This document shows positions 1 through 10,601 of a DNA stretch of 64,000 nucleotides, one piece after another; the first letter of the stretch is position 1; the number at the start of each line of letters is the position of its first letter. The stretch spans positions 21,721,368-21,785,367 of the forward strand of contig NC_089280.1 in the NCBI RefSeq assembly GCF_963678975.1. Direction: 5' to 3'. The stretch is from Dysidea avara (lineage: Eukaryota; Porifera; Demospongiae; Dictyoceratida; Dysideidae). The notes beneath the pieces were generated by a model. The model saw nothing but the letters and a program-made list of their open reading frames with translations. It searched no databases and was not told where the DNA came from. The position numbers and the translations under genes are program-made.

Positions 1-186
1 AAAATTCTACTTTTATTGTGCCTATGCTGGGTTTCCCTGAAGGCACTTATTACAGTACATTGCATAAATCATAAAAATCTTATTGTTAGTAACTATCCTG
101 CAAGGAAGTTATATGCAGAAAGCAGAAGTAATAAGTTGAAATTTAAACCATGACGGTAGTGACAATACAAACACTGCATGGCTAAC
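1..186 (-). other. intron 1 of SDR copy A (partial)
   Basis: The exon at 187-841 ends in a GT donor at 185-186, so this stretch is the start of its first intron. No acceptor or coding exon like the later exons of copies B and C is visible here, so the remaining exons should lie left of the window. Confidence 0.6.
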
Positions 187-841
187 CTTTCATCATATCT
201 GCTAGAGCTTCAAGACCATCATCTAAGACGTGTCCTTCAAGCATATATGGAGCAACTGCACAAACACGTATGTTGTGTTTAGCAAGACTCTTCGCTGCCG
301 CTCTCGTCATCCCATTGATTGCAGATTTTGAAGCAATGTATGCAAATATGGTTTCATCTGATTTTATTCCAGCATAACTAGATGTGCTAACAATGACACC
401 ACCCTTGCCAGCTTCAATCAACTTAATAGATACATACTTCATCATCAAGAAGGCACCGTATACATTGACATCTTGTGTTTTTTTGAAATCTTCCTCGCTT
501 GTTTGCTGTAATGAACCTGGTAAAGCTATACCAGCATTGTTAAACAATATGTCAAGTCCTCCCAACTCGTCCACACTACGCTGTACTGATTTCTTCACAT
601 CTTCAACATTGGTGACGTCACCACAAACATATATCACAGCTGGACTACCCAGTGATAACAGTTCTATTATTAGCTGCTTTAGTTTTGGTTCTGTGCTGGG
701 GAGATCAAAAAGTACCAGACGAGCTCCTTCTTCAGAAAACAGTCGTGCTGTGGTGCTTCCTAGGTCTCCAGCCGCTCCTGTGATTAGTGCAATCTTTCCT
801 TCGAACCGTTTAAGCCTATTTTCCTTAATAACTGAAGACAT
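187..841 (-). CDS. SDR oxidoreductase copy A, exon 1 (gene continues off left edge)
   Basis: First coding exon of a short-chain dehydrogenase/reductase, a Rossmann-fold NAD(P)-dependent oxidoreductase. The ATG is at 839-841 (MSSVIKENRL). The cofactor motif TGAAGDLG is at residues 21-28, a DLPST stretch near 47, NNAG at 101-104, catalytic Ser in STSSYAG near 154, and Tyr168/Lys172 in YIASK. The exon stops after one base of codon 219 at a GT donor (AAAG/GTTAG), the same exon boundary as in copies B and C, whose next two exons supply the C-terminus. The substrate cannot be read from sequence. The start lies about 20 bp from a nested repeat block (861-3656), so that repeat may form much of the promoter. 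This is the only one of the three copies with an intact first exon. Confidence 0.85.
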
Positions 842-965
842 TGTTGTCGTCTCTACACCTTGGCGGGGGAAAACTTTGGCGAATTACTAAGGTAAGTGCG
901 GGTAATTCCGGACAGCGGCTAATTCCGGACACTTAGATCGTTCTCAATAATGGTAGAATCCCTGG

Positions 966-1100
966 TAGTCTCGCGTGGCCAGACCGCTTTTTCTCAGCAC
1001 GGCGCTTATCGATTAAAATTATAAGCGCCTGCTCGAGTAGGCGCTTATAATTTTAATCGATAAGCGCCGTGCTGAGAAAAAGTCTGGCCACGCGAGACTA
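966..1100. mobile_element. foldback MITE, MULE-like (135 bp)
   Basis: Near-perfect hairpin that begins TAGTCTCGCG and ends CGCGAGACTA, with an inner GGCGCTTAT...ATAAGCGCC stem. It is flanked by a perfect 10-bp direct repeat GAATCCCTGG at 956-965 and 1101-1110. Long inverted ends plus a 9-10 bp duplication are typical of Mutator-like elements. The same family appears at 8736-9451 and, with altered ends, at 41226-41790. Confidence 0.8.
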
Positions 1101-1486
1101 GAATCCCTGGGCCTATAATTTGGTATGCTAATGCAGTGTTCTCATATGGCCTATCTACAAACCAAAATTGAAGCGCATCCGTTATTCCACCTTGAAGTGT
1201 GACATGTAGCTATTTGTTGCAAAATCACGGGTAGTTTTGTTCAAAAACTTTGAAAATGTTTATCTAACCAGGCAGCCCAAACTCTTATTTTCGATTTTCA
1301 AAGATTTATATGAAGATCATACTCTAGGCTAATAGCATACTAAAAATCCATGTAGCACAGGCGGAATAGCAGTCGATTTTTCAGCAGCTGCTCGGTTGAA
1401 ATACAAAGAAAATATTCGCGAATTACATAAACTTTTAAAAATACTCGCTGCTGCTTTCTCCCAAAAGGTATGAACTTTCTACTTGA

Positions 1487-1940
1487 TTTATTATTTATTG
1501 TTAATCAGCAGGACCCTCCAGGGGTATAATGCTGATGTGCAATTACATGTGTACAATTTCCATTAGTTACTTAACTATATAAGTATGTACAATTACGACA
1601 AGTTACTTAATTATATACACATGTACAATTACAATAATAAACTATAAAAATATATACAATTACGATAAGTTACTTAACTATATACATAGAAGGGGCTAAT
1701 TTTTGCTTAAATTCTTCAACACAGTCAGTCTCAATAATCTCATCATCTAATCTATTCCATTCTGGTACAGTTCTTGGGAGGAAGGAATATTTATATACAT
1801 CAATTCTTGGTTGGTAAGGTACTAGTTTAAAGTTGTGTGAGTGTCGGGTCCGTAATTTATAAGCTGCAGATGAGTTGTACTTTAGTCTCCATACTTTCAA
1901 GAGGATTGTTATAACCTGTGGAAGGCGCTACTTGCTTGTT
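1487..1940 (-). mobile_element. LINE 3' fragment
   Basis: Encodes the C-terminal tail of a non-LTR reverse transcriptase (FLPRTVPEWNRLDDEI at about 1710-1790), ending at 1670. Downstream on the minus strand comes a predicted hairpin (ATCAGCA...TGCTGAT around 1503-1535), then an ATT-rich microsatellite at 1487-1500. 5'-truncated and non-functional. Confidence 0.7.
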
Positions 1941-2111
1941 ATTCGAAGTGTCCGGAATTAGGTGCATGTTGCATTTTTACACGCTGTTAAATTTTGGTTC
2001 ATAACTCCTCAGCAGTTGATTGTATCGAAACGAAAGTTGTACTGCAGATGCACCATGAGATAGGCTTTAAATAAATTCCTAGAGTTTGTCTTAACTCGTT
2101 GTGAGTGCAGT

Positions 2112-3139
2112 GTTATTATTATTATTATTTGTTAATTGGTATAAGGAAGACAAAGTCTTATAAAAACCAATCTCAAGTACATCTAAATAAAATCAAACCG
2201 GCGGTCATATAAAAATACATCTAATTTAGTCTTAAAGATCAGTACATTAGGTGCAAATACAATTTCATGGGGTAAGGTGTTCCAATCATTGATGATTCTC
2301 TGTGAAAAACTATGACCTCTAATAGCAGTGTTGAAGCGATTTTTGTAAAGTTTGAGTCCATTAGATCGGGTGGGGTTGGTATTAACAGTAAAAAAATAGT
2401 CTTTGTCCACAGATACTAAATTGTTCAGGATTTTGTAAGTCATAATCAGATCCATTCTGGTTCGACGGTAAAGTAAGCTGGGTAGATTAAGTTCTTGGAG
2501 TCTTTCAGAGTATGTCAAATTATAGAAGGAGGGTATAAGTTTTGTGGCTCTTCTTTGAACTGCTTCTAATTTACGGATGTTTTTCATAAGATGAGGGTTC
2601 CAGACAGTTGACGCATAGTCCAAAATTGGGCGAACAAGAGTAACGTATAATAATCTTATTGTGTTGGCATCCCTGGAGGCAAAGGTACGTTTAATAATTC
2701 CCAATACCCTGTTAGCTTTCATTACAATTTGATTAACATGATATGTAAACTTCAAATCTTTATCAAATACTACACTCAGATCTTTTCCCTCCACAACCAT
2801 GGAGATCATATTTGCTTCATTTTCGGATGAGAAATAATACTCTGTGTTTGATGAAGAATGTTCAATTGTGCTGTAGTGACATTTAGGAAGGTTAAGGAAG
2901 GATAGCCATGTGTCACACCATTGCAAAGCGGAATCAATGTCTTCTTGCAGAATGGAGGAATCTTCAGATGAGCAGATGGGGCGATAAAGTTTTGTGTCAT
3001 CAGCAAAGATACCCAAATAGCTCTGTATACAGTCAGGTAGGTCGTTGACATATATAATAAATAAGATGGGACCGAGCACACTACCCTGCGGGACACCACT
3101 AGTGACAGTAGACCACTCAGAGAGTTGGAACGATTTTAC
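2112..3139 (-). mobile_element. LINE reverse transcriptase fragment, 5'-truncated
   Basis: Carries the second half of a CR1/Jockey/L2-type reverse transcriptase. GVPQGSVLGPILF lies near 3065-3105, the catalytic FADD near 3000, followed by thumb and C-terminal tail (RRATKLIPSF, WNTLPHEIV). The frame from about 3139 to 2183 is open. The 3' end has an ATTGGT...ACCAAT hairpin and then an (ATT)n tract at 2112-2130. Endonuclease and RT N-terminus are missing; a Harbinger-like MITE lies exactly at the truncated end. Confidence 0.85.
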
Positions 3140-3142
3140 TAA

Positions 3143-3596
3143 GGCCCCTATTCGGTGATTATTAGTTTCTCATCCAGCCTTTCTAATTGTTATGATGCGG
3201 GCGGGAGGGTATTACCATTATGCCATTATTTTATAATATTAACACACTGATGTACAGACCTTGTCCAAATTGTCTTTCTTTCTTACTACAAACATTTCCT
3301 TCACCAGCTGATTCTACTTTTCGTGATCGCCAACTGTTTTTCGACAGTCAACTGAAAGCCTGCTTTGATGAAGTCGATAGAACACGATTGCAACTGGCAC
3401 TGCAGCAATTTGATAAGGAAAACAACAGTTCTCTTGACGATATATAGCGCATTGTAGCGTTCATCAACAAAAATTATAACAGTTTGGTATCACGTGTTCT
3501 TCTGAACATGCACTGAGTAAATAATGGCTTACCATGCGGTAGCTTAAGGAGGATGCGGGCGGTGGATGAGAAACTAATAATCACCAAATAGGAGCC
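3143..3596. mobile_element. PIF/Harbinger-like MITE (454 bp)
   Basis: Ends are inverted copies over about 35 bp (left GGCCCCTATTCGGTGATTAT, right end its reverse complement with two changes). TAA flanks both sides (3140-3142 and 3597-3599). A 3-bp TAA/TTA duplication with a GGCC-type end fits PIF/Harbinger. An unrecognised 75-codon open frame lies inside (3220-3447, plus); its second half is charged (DRQLFFDSQLKACF) and could be a captured exon or a remnant. A partial copy is at 12500-12575. Confidence 0.75.
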
Positions 3597-3639
3597 TAAA
3601 GAGTGTCCGGAATTACCCTCAGTTACCTTACACATTCGC

Positions 3640-3930
3640 CAAAGTTCAACCCGCCAATTACTCGTAGCGCCTGAAAATAGCATCTACCTATAGACTGAGC
3701 TCGAATTCGCCAAAGTTTCCCTCCACATGCCTCGCCACATGCTCCATACGATAGTCTGGTGGGGGCGCTTATAATCTCTAATCGATAAGCGCCACCCCGG
3801 AGATTGATCTGCGAGGGCGGGCGTTGCCAGATTAACCATATGCATAGAGAGACGATTTCACCAAGTTTAACCCGCCAATTACTCGTAGTGCCTGAGATTA
3901 GCTATAGGTTAAGCTTGAATTCGCCAAATG
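3640..3930. repeat. tandem remnants of the outer TIR family
   Basis: Two copies of a segment that begins CCCGCCAATTACTCGTAG (near 3648 and 3877) and runs to AATTCGCCAAA (near 3704 and 3922). Between them is a GGCGCTTATAAT / ATCGATAAGCGCC hairpin (3767-3795) related to the MULE-like foldbacks. Probably decayed copies of the element at 861-3656. Confidence 0.5.
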
Positions 3931-4000
3931 TAATTTAGCTTGCTATTAGCCAGTTTCCCTCTATACGGTATGTCTTCTTGGCGGCCGCCGCACCACTATA

Positions 4001-4180
4001 CCGTACGCAAGGAAATTTTGACGTCAAAAAAATTTGACGAATTCAGACTTCAGCAGATTTGACGAATAAAATGTTGACGAAAATGAAGAAATTGTAGGCA
4101 AAACCTGTACTTTTAAGGGCGCTTATAAACATTTGACGATTGACGAATTAAACCGATTCGTCAAATTTCCTTGCGTACGG
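4001..4180. mobile_element. TA-target MITE (180 bp), copy 1
   Basis: Ends CCGTACGCAAGG and CCTTGCGTACGG are inverted, flanked by TA on both sides. The interior is rich in TTTGACG/CGTCAAA motifs. A second copy of the same length lies at 6756-6935 with very similar interior. TA duplication and short TIR fit a Tc1/mariner-type MITE. Confidence 0.8.
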
Positions 4181-4853
4181 TACATCATTTGCAATGTAAC
4201 ATGTGAGCAAAGCCGGGTTTTGCGAAGGTGCGGGCGTAATCTGGGAACAAAGACGGAGGAGCATTCTAAAGGCCAGCACGACAGTCTTGTGGCATGCCAG
4301 TCCCAAGTAACATAACTGATTAATGAGACTATGAATCCGCAACAAAAGAATTATAACAGCTTAAATGTTACAAAAAAAAAAAAAAAAAGTTAAGCTTCAT
4401 AATTACAGCTATGAAAATCGGATCCCAATGAATAAATTGACATACCAATTATGCTATCACATGATGCAGTGCATAGCTAAAACTATCAAAACACACACAA
4501 ATATTATGCAATAGCTCCACCATCAACAGGTAACACAACACCAGTGATGTAAGATGCTTCTTTGCTACACAGATATAACACAACTTCAGCTGCTTCTTCA
4601 TCATACCATTACGTCCCAATGGACAAGCCTATAGTAAAATATTAAGACACATGCAGAGTAGAGAATATAGTGCATTTTGGTGGACAATATGCAGACAAGT
4701 GTTATACAAGAAACAGAAAAGGTAGTGCACTTTAGTGTCATGGCAAAGTCAGATAATATAGTAACTCTTCTTGTATAGTTCTCACCTTTCAGGTTTCTGA
4801 GGTTTCCCGCAGAAACCGCTAGAGTGGTAACTAACCTACCAGCTGATATACCA

Positions 4854-5080
4854 GGGGCGTAGGAAGCATGGGTGCCATGTTGGGCACCCATAAATATTTC
4901 CAGTGGTGTAACTAATGGGTGTCAGCACATTGTACTATATATATTACTGAAAAGATTGAGATACTCTAATAGAGCAGTCAATGACTCTAATAAAGCAGTC
5001 ACACTCGAGACCGTTTTTTTTTTTGTCTTCAGCTTTACTACTGGGCACCCATAAGTTAAATATCTTCCTATGCCCGAGTG
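4854..5080. mobile_element. short TIR element in intron 2 of copy B
   Basis: Imperfect inverted ends: GGGGCGTAGGAAGCATGGG on the left, and CCCAT...CTTCCTATGCCC on the right. A TGGGCACCCAT palindrome near the left end recurs at the right. Holds two units of the dispersed motif ACTCTAATAGAGCAGTCA (4960-5002). Possibly hAT-related. Confidence 0.45.
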
Positions 5081-6060
5081 TGTTGAATTTAGGTACAAAA
5101 CATAACTGCTCTATTTTAGAGTGACTGTTGCATTAGAGTGCAAATATTTACAAATACTGCTCTGCTGTAAAAAAGGGTACAGCCTTCTGGTGTGAAGTGA
5201 TGTGATGACAAAGGAAATGACTGCAGTGATGTACTTTTATTGTACCACCATTTCTCACAACAATTTTAAAGCTACACTCTTTTTACACAAATTGGTTAGA
5301 TTATATGTATGATATATACTTGCCTGATTTAGACCATCACGTATGAAAGCCTTTACTGCTTCTATGTCTTGTGCTCCAGATCCTATATAATGTAATAAAA
5401 ACAACACAATGGCCATAGAAACAAATACAGTCTAAATGCTTGATGACAAGTAGAATTACAATGGTGAATGTGGTTATGAGGGATAAAACTGTAATTGGGG
5501 CGAGCCTGAGTGAGCCCCAGTATTGTCAAGTGGCCATGGTACGTACGTCGCGTGCACAAAAATTTCCTATACAAATTGGAAAGTCCCCACACTTGGTAGT
5601 GGTCTCAGAGCTACCTCACATGCATGCACATGGAAAGAGATGAGAAATTAAGGAGAAGAAGAGAACGTAATAGAGAAGAAGAGCCCAAGAATCACGAGAT
5701 GAAAGAGATGCAAGGTTTATCACTAAGGCCATGACAAATTAATCTTATGTTTCACGGATGCAGTGGGTCAGTGCTTTGCCAAACTTGAAAGCAAAATAAA
5801 AATCACTGATTGGCTAAAAAGAATGATAAAAGACTCTAAACTTATTAATAATGTGGCTAAGGAATTGTGAAGTAACTGAGAGTGACTGGGGACACTTAAT
5901 GACGAGAACACCTGCTCACGTTTCTGATTCATCTAGCTTTAATAATGCCCTTTATCTTTTCCCAACAGTTGAAGCTGTAGTAGAGCATAACTTCAATAAA
6001 CTGTATGCATGTGGTCAACCTGTTGCCACAATTAAAGCTGTCCACACAGGTCCAAATGCT

Positions 6061-6165
6061 GCATGGCTGTGAGCAATGGAAGTAAAGTTTCTTGCTCAAG
6101 GAAGCAACAGTACAAAACCCAGCCTGAGCATCGAACCTGCAACCTTTTGATTAGCACGTTCTTAA
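6061..6165 (-). repeat. tRNA-derived SINE-like fragment
   Basis: On the minus strand the stretch AGGTTGCAGGTTCGATGCTC matches a Pol III B-box region (GGTTCGATNC), followed by TCCTTGAGCAAG, a body sequence common in animal SINEs. No clear A box or tail found. Confidence 0.4.
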
Positions 6166-6755
6166 TTTCATATAGCTACATTTTAAGCATGCACGCAAAA
6201 CACACGGTTTACCTTTGGTTGATAACTGCTATTTTAGGCATATTTGATGTATTAACAAAATCACTAATTTTTGTATACCCATTAGCTATTTTACCAATGT
6301 AATTATGAGATCACTAACATATTGCTAAATTTACTCAACTTAAGCTATATGCAATCAAACATCAAATAAAACATAGCTCAGGCTCGGCCCCACATGCTTT
6401 AGCATCTGTCTAGTAAAGTGTACTGCCCAAGGTACTGTCATACTATTCTTTCAGACCATGTATGAACTTCAGTGTGTTCATGCTTTGCTGTTTTTTTGTT
6501 TGTTTGCTTTTGGCACGCGCATTGCTCATTGTAATTAATAATCTTGAAAATGGTCCTATCACGCTGGCATAATGCTTGATGCTTTTATTATGCTTGAAAA
6601 TATGTGGCATAATTGGTGCAAGCCTAGTTATAGCATTAGCAGCTATTTATTGTGATCACTACTCTAATACAACAGTCAGGACCATGTAAGATTGTAATGA
6701 ATAATGAGCCACCTGTCCACAGGGTTACCTGATCTGAAACATAAAATTAACAATA

Positions 6756-6935
6756 CTGTACGCAAGGAAATTTTGACGTAAGAAAAATTTGACAAATTCA
6801 GACTTCAGCAGATTTGACGAATAAAATGTTGACGAAAATGAAGAAATTGTAGGCAAAACCTGTACTTTTAAGGGCGCTTCTAAACATTTGATGAATTTAA
6901 ATTAAACCGATTCGTTAAATTTTCCTTGCGTACGG
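6756..6935. mobile_element. TA-target MITE (180 bp), copy 2
   Basis: Same family and length as 4001-4180. Ends CTGTACGCAAGG and CCTTGCGTACGG, flanked by TA at 6754-6755 and 6936-6937. Confidence 0.8.
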
Positions 6936-8735
6936 TAAGTGGTCTTAGGTTGGTTGGTTTAAAGCTTTAACATCGCTAAAAATAGCCAAAAATGTCACAA
7001 CTTCTGGAGGCATGCCCCTGCTGTTTTATCTACTAGTGAATGTAACACGTTTTTAAAGAGATTAACTTTCAAAAATCCTATAGATCCACCACAGCACCTA
7101 TGTAATTTATGCCTGGCTGGGTATATATATATATTTCCATTTTGTAAGCAGTGGCTGAGGTTCAGTTTGTAAGCAGTGGCTGAGGTCCAGACACAAGCCA
7201 AAAGGATCATATGTGTAACCTTCAAATATTTTCTTACTCTTGCAGTGTGTGAATGATTTCATTTCCAAAGCTCAACTGAGTATATATATATATTGAACAC
7301 TGAGTTGAGCTCAACTAGCTCAAGCAATTATTTCCTTTAGTAGAACTTTCTGTTTAGTACCATTCACTACAAATCATAACAACTGAGCTAGTGTACCAGT
7401 ACAAAAAGCTCTGATTGATTTTATCAAGACCATAACTGAGCAATATAGGCAACTTTCACAGGCAAATAAGATTTTGAAGAAAATTTCATTAGTCATATCA
7501 CTGTAATCCAGTGTTGATGTCAATTTACTATTCAGTTAACATTTCATGGCTTTTCATATTGCACTTTTGGCTTCTTCTATGACTTTACTAGGTGTCTAGT
7601 TTTTATTAGCTAATTGTGTAATATGGAATTCAGAGGCTTCTGGAATCAGTTACTCATAATTGAATTTGTGTTGAAGAATTACATTGTGAATATCACTTGT
7701 GAGCAAAATGAGTACCTATAACCACTTATTTCATTTCCCTTTGTAGCCATTAACAACTTTATAAGTAAACTTCCCTCCCTTTTAATTATGCACATTAATG
7801 ATGTTGCAACTATTTATACTTTCATAGTACAATATTGACTGTTGTAAGGAAAGCTTATAAAGCTCAATGGTATTTAAAGGCATGTCCACACGAATTCGAA
7901 TTAGGAACCGGATGCAAAACGAATTCAGGCAATGCGTATTGAATCCGAATTGAACGTGTTCACACGCATTATCGCGTAATGCGCATTATTGAATTTACTA
8001 GTGTGATAAACGGATAATTAAACGGTTGAGAAAACACTCATTTGCGCCAACCAAGAGAACAGTGAGTTTAACGATAGACTGAAAGGAATAGCTCGTAGTA
8101 ACGCTTATACTTTTGTTTATAACGTACCGGAAGGATTTCTACGAATAGAAGCTGTAAACCTAATTGCATCCCACAGAAGCTGTAAACCTAATTACAACCT
8201 GACCTCTACATGGCTGGTTGTTTAATTTCTAAAGTGTAACCATCCTTAGTTTAACCAATTACAGTGCACTGTTGTATCACTAACCTGTAACCTTTGCTAC
8301 CCCTTCAACACACTCGTTGGCCATGTTTCCTTCAAGAGCCCATGGAGCAAGTGCGCATACTCGTATGTTGTGTTTAGCAAGACTCTTTGCTGCAGCTCTC
8401 GTCATGCCACTGACTGCAAACTTTGAAGCACAGTAAGCAAACGCATTTTCAAATCCCCTCAATCCACCAAAACTGGACATGTTAATAATGACACCTCCTT
8501 TGCCAGATTCAATCATTTGATTTGATGCATACTTCATTGTCAAGAATACACCATATACATTAACATCTTGCACTCTCTTGAACATTACATCGTCTGTTAG
8601 TTCAAGTGGAACTGGAAGTAACATGGCAGCAGTGTTGAACAAGATGTCAATCCCCCCAAACTCATCCATACCACGTTGCACAAATTTCTTCACATCTTCG
8701 ACATTACTTACGTCACCACAAACATATATCACAGC

Positions 8736-9451
8736 TAGTCTCGCGTAGCCAGACCCTATTTCTCCGCACGGCGCTTATCGATTGGAAATTATAAGCGCCT
8801 GCTCCGAAAGGGTCTGGGGACTCTACAATAGAAAAGTTCTGCCAGCAAATCACCTCTGGATGGGTGAGCGTTGATTGGCCCTAAACCACTTTCAAAAGAG
8901 GTGTGGATGACCACAGTTGGCTTCATCATCAACTCAGTAAAGGCAAGGCTTGCCTTCAGCCTGTTCAGACTCTACAACAAAGGTAAAAGAGCTGACGAGT
9001 GTCTGATATGCGCAATCTTACCTCCATGCAGACAGCTTGTGCAAAGAAAATGGCAGTATGCATAGCTATAATAACTTTTACCTTCCCGGCTTACCAGCTA
9101 CATCTGTTGTTTTCTCTGCGAGTTGCATGCCAGTCTGGAGGCAAAACTGTATATTTCACCTCGCATCTCAGATACGATCACGCTCGTTACAACAAATTTA
9201 ATAGCTCTTATTCCTTCGTTGTAGAGTCTGAACAGGCTGAAGCCTTGCCTTTAGCTGAGGATGAAGCCAACTGTGGTCATCCACACCTCTTTTGAAAGTG
9301 GTCTAGGGCCAATCAACGCTCACCCATCCAGAGGTGATTTGCTGGCAGAACTTTTCTATTGTAGAGTCCCCAGACCCTTTCGGAGCAGGCGATTATAATT
9401 TCCAATCGATAAGCGCCGTGCGAAGAAATAGGGTCTGGCTACGCGAGACTA
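8736..9451. mobile_element. MULE-like foldback element inserted in SDR exon (716 bp)
   Basis: Starts TAGTCTCGCG and ends CGCGAGACTA, with inverted arms of roughly 250 bp each (8736-8985 and 9205-9451) around a short unique centre. The target site TATCACAGC is duplicated perfectly at 8727-8735 and 9452-9460 (9 bp). The arms still match closely, so the insertion is young. No transposase is encoded. It interrupts the coding exon of SDR copy B. Confidence 0.9.
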
Positions 9452-9660
9452 TATCACAGCTGGTCTACCCAGTGATAACAGTTCTGTTACTAACTGCTTT
9501 AGATTAGGTTCTGTGCTGGGGAGATCAAACAATACCAAACGAGCTCCTTCTTCAGAAAACAGTCGTGCTGTGGTGCTTCCTAGATCTCCAGCTCCTCCAG
9601 TGATTAGCGCAACTTTTCCTTCAAACCGTTTAAGACGTTTCTCTGAAGACATACTCTCTT

Positions 9661-9983
9661 AATTGTAGTGAGCTTGTAGTTACACACCAGGAATTAACAG
9701 GAACACTGGATACACCAGGAACTCGCTGTAAAACCTCGTGTAAAACGCAAGGTAAGTAACTGTTTCGCGAAATCGGGGCCTCGTGCGAAATTTAGAACCT
9801 AACATCAGTGTATCCGGCATGCAGTACAGTAGTACTGTATAATAGGGATCATGCATATGGAGGTTTGAACTTTTCTCACAAATTGACCAGAAACCAGCTT
9901 CAAAATAGCTACCTTCATGGCGCCTTGGGCTTGGCAAAAGTGCTTATTATTTGTTTTTACTGTGCAGAAATCACAAATGATTA
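9661..9983. other. upstream region of SDR copy B
   Basis: Presumed 5' flank of copy B (start codon at 9652). No TATA box or clear repeat recognised. Confidence 0.4.
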
Positions 9984-9986
9984 TTA

Positions 9987-10344
9987 GGCCAATGAAACTT
10001 GATTAGCAGTTTCGCGTCATCGCCCGCATGCTTTTGATACACCCGCATGGAATTTCATTATTGGTATTTCAGATCGAAATACTCTAATAGAACGGTCACT
10101 TTTACTCTTATAGAGCAATCAGCTATACTCTATTGGAAAAATCACTTGTTATAGATTAGTAACGTACCTTAGCTATTTAATACAAGAGTAATCAGTGTAG
10201 ATCTCACTGTTTTTTGGCAGAAATCTTCATGTTTGGATGTGTGTTGTGCTTTTGGAACAATAATGAATAATGAATAATAACCGCCCGCCCGCATCAAATT
10301 TTCAAAAATCTGAGCAAGAAACTGGTAATCAAGTTTCATTGGCC
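9987..10344. mobile_element. PIF/Harbinger-like MITE (358 bp)
   Basis: Ends GGCCAATGAAACTTGATTA and the reverse complement, about 30 bp, flanked by TTA at 9984-9986 and 10345-10347. The interior holds CCCGCATG motifs near both ends and two units of the dispersed near-palindrome at 10078-10130. Confidence 0.8.
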
Positions 10345-10347
10345 TTA

Positions 10348-10475
10348 TATAGTTATACAACGGCCACGAGTGCTCTGCCTGATATAAACGCACGAGCCTG
10401 AGGGCCGTTAGGCCCGAAGGCAAGTGTGTTTATACAGGCATAGCACGAGTGCACGTTGTATAACTGTTATGTACC
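10348..10475. repeat. palindromic repeat with GAGGGCCGTTAGGCCC core
   Basis: Inverted repeat: TTATACAACG...CACGAGTGCT on the left and AGCACGAGTGCACGTTGTATAA on the right, centred on CGAGCCTGAGGGCCGTTAGG. Related palindromes occur at 20585-20690 and 21255-21430. Confidence 0.6.
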
Positions 10476-10601
10476 ACTCACCTAATAGGTGGGGAGAGTC
10501 TCACAAGACAGCTGTAACACTTATAAAGGCCAGGTTTCTAACATCGATTGTGGGTAACCAAGCCGGACGTTGCGATGACGTTCCCCTGCAGTACTGCAGC
10601 C

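Larger units (their letters stand above)
861..3656. mobile_element. composite TIR element hosting nested insertions
   Basis: The two ends are inverted copies of each other over about 65-75 bp. The left end runs TTGGCGGG, ACTTTGGCGAAT, TAAGGTAA, GGGTAATTCCGGAC; the right end at 3602-3656 is the reverse complement with scattered changes. A further partial copy of the GTGTCCGGAATTA segment sits at 1943. Inside are a foldback element (966-1100), two LINE fragments on the minus strand and a Harbinger-like MITE (3143-3596). The element looks non-autonomous; its superfamily is unclear because no clean target duplication was found. Confidence 0.55.
5383..8284 (-). other. intron 1 of SDR copy B, repeat-filled
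   Basis: Contains a SINE-like segment (about 6061-6165), the second 180-bp TA MITE (6756-6935), a duplicated 24-bp stretch near 7140-7190 (GTAAGCAGTGGCTGAGGT), and AT-rich sequence. No further coding exon recognised. Confidence 0.6.
4504..9652 (-). pseudogene. SDR oxidoreductase copy B, disrupted
   Basis: Three exons on the minus strand. Exon 1 (start 9652, MSSEKRLKRF, cofactor motif TGGAGDLG) runs to 8285 but is split by a 716-bp foldback element at 8736-9451. The reading would resume exactly after the 9-bp target duplication. Exon 2 is 5324-5382 and ends in a GC donor (CAG/GCAAGT). Exon 3 is 4504-4628 and would end VDGGAIA-stop, but it has one base fewer than copy C near 4595 (TTCTTCATCAT against TTCTTTCATCTT), shifting the frame. 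Exon 1 keeps the YCASK motif and a TAAM in place of NNAG. Either lesion alone should destroy the enzyme, so this is a pseudogene unless the insertion is polymorphic or spliced out. Confidence 0.8.

Noticed and set aside
384-890. 168-codon plus-strand frame opposite SDR copy A
   Set aside because: Antisense shadow of the SDR exon; the minus frame has clear SDR motifs. The same holds for 16514-16930.
7870-8080. AATTCG-rich segment (CACACGAATTCGAATTA, CGTGTTCACACGCATTA) as a transposon end
   Set aside because: Short inverted words only; no pair of ends or target duplication could be placed.
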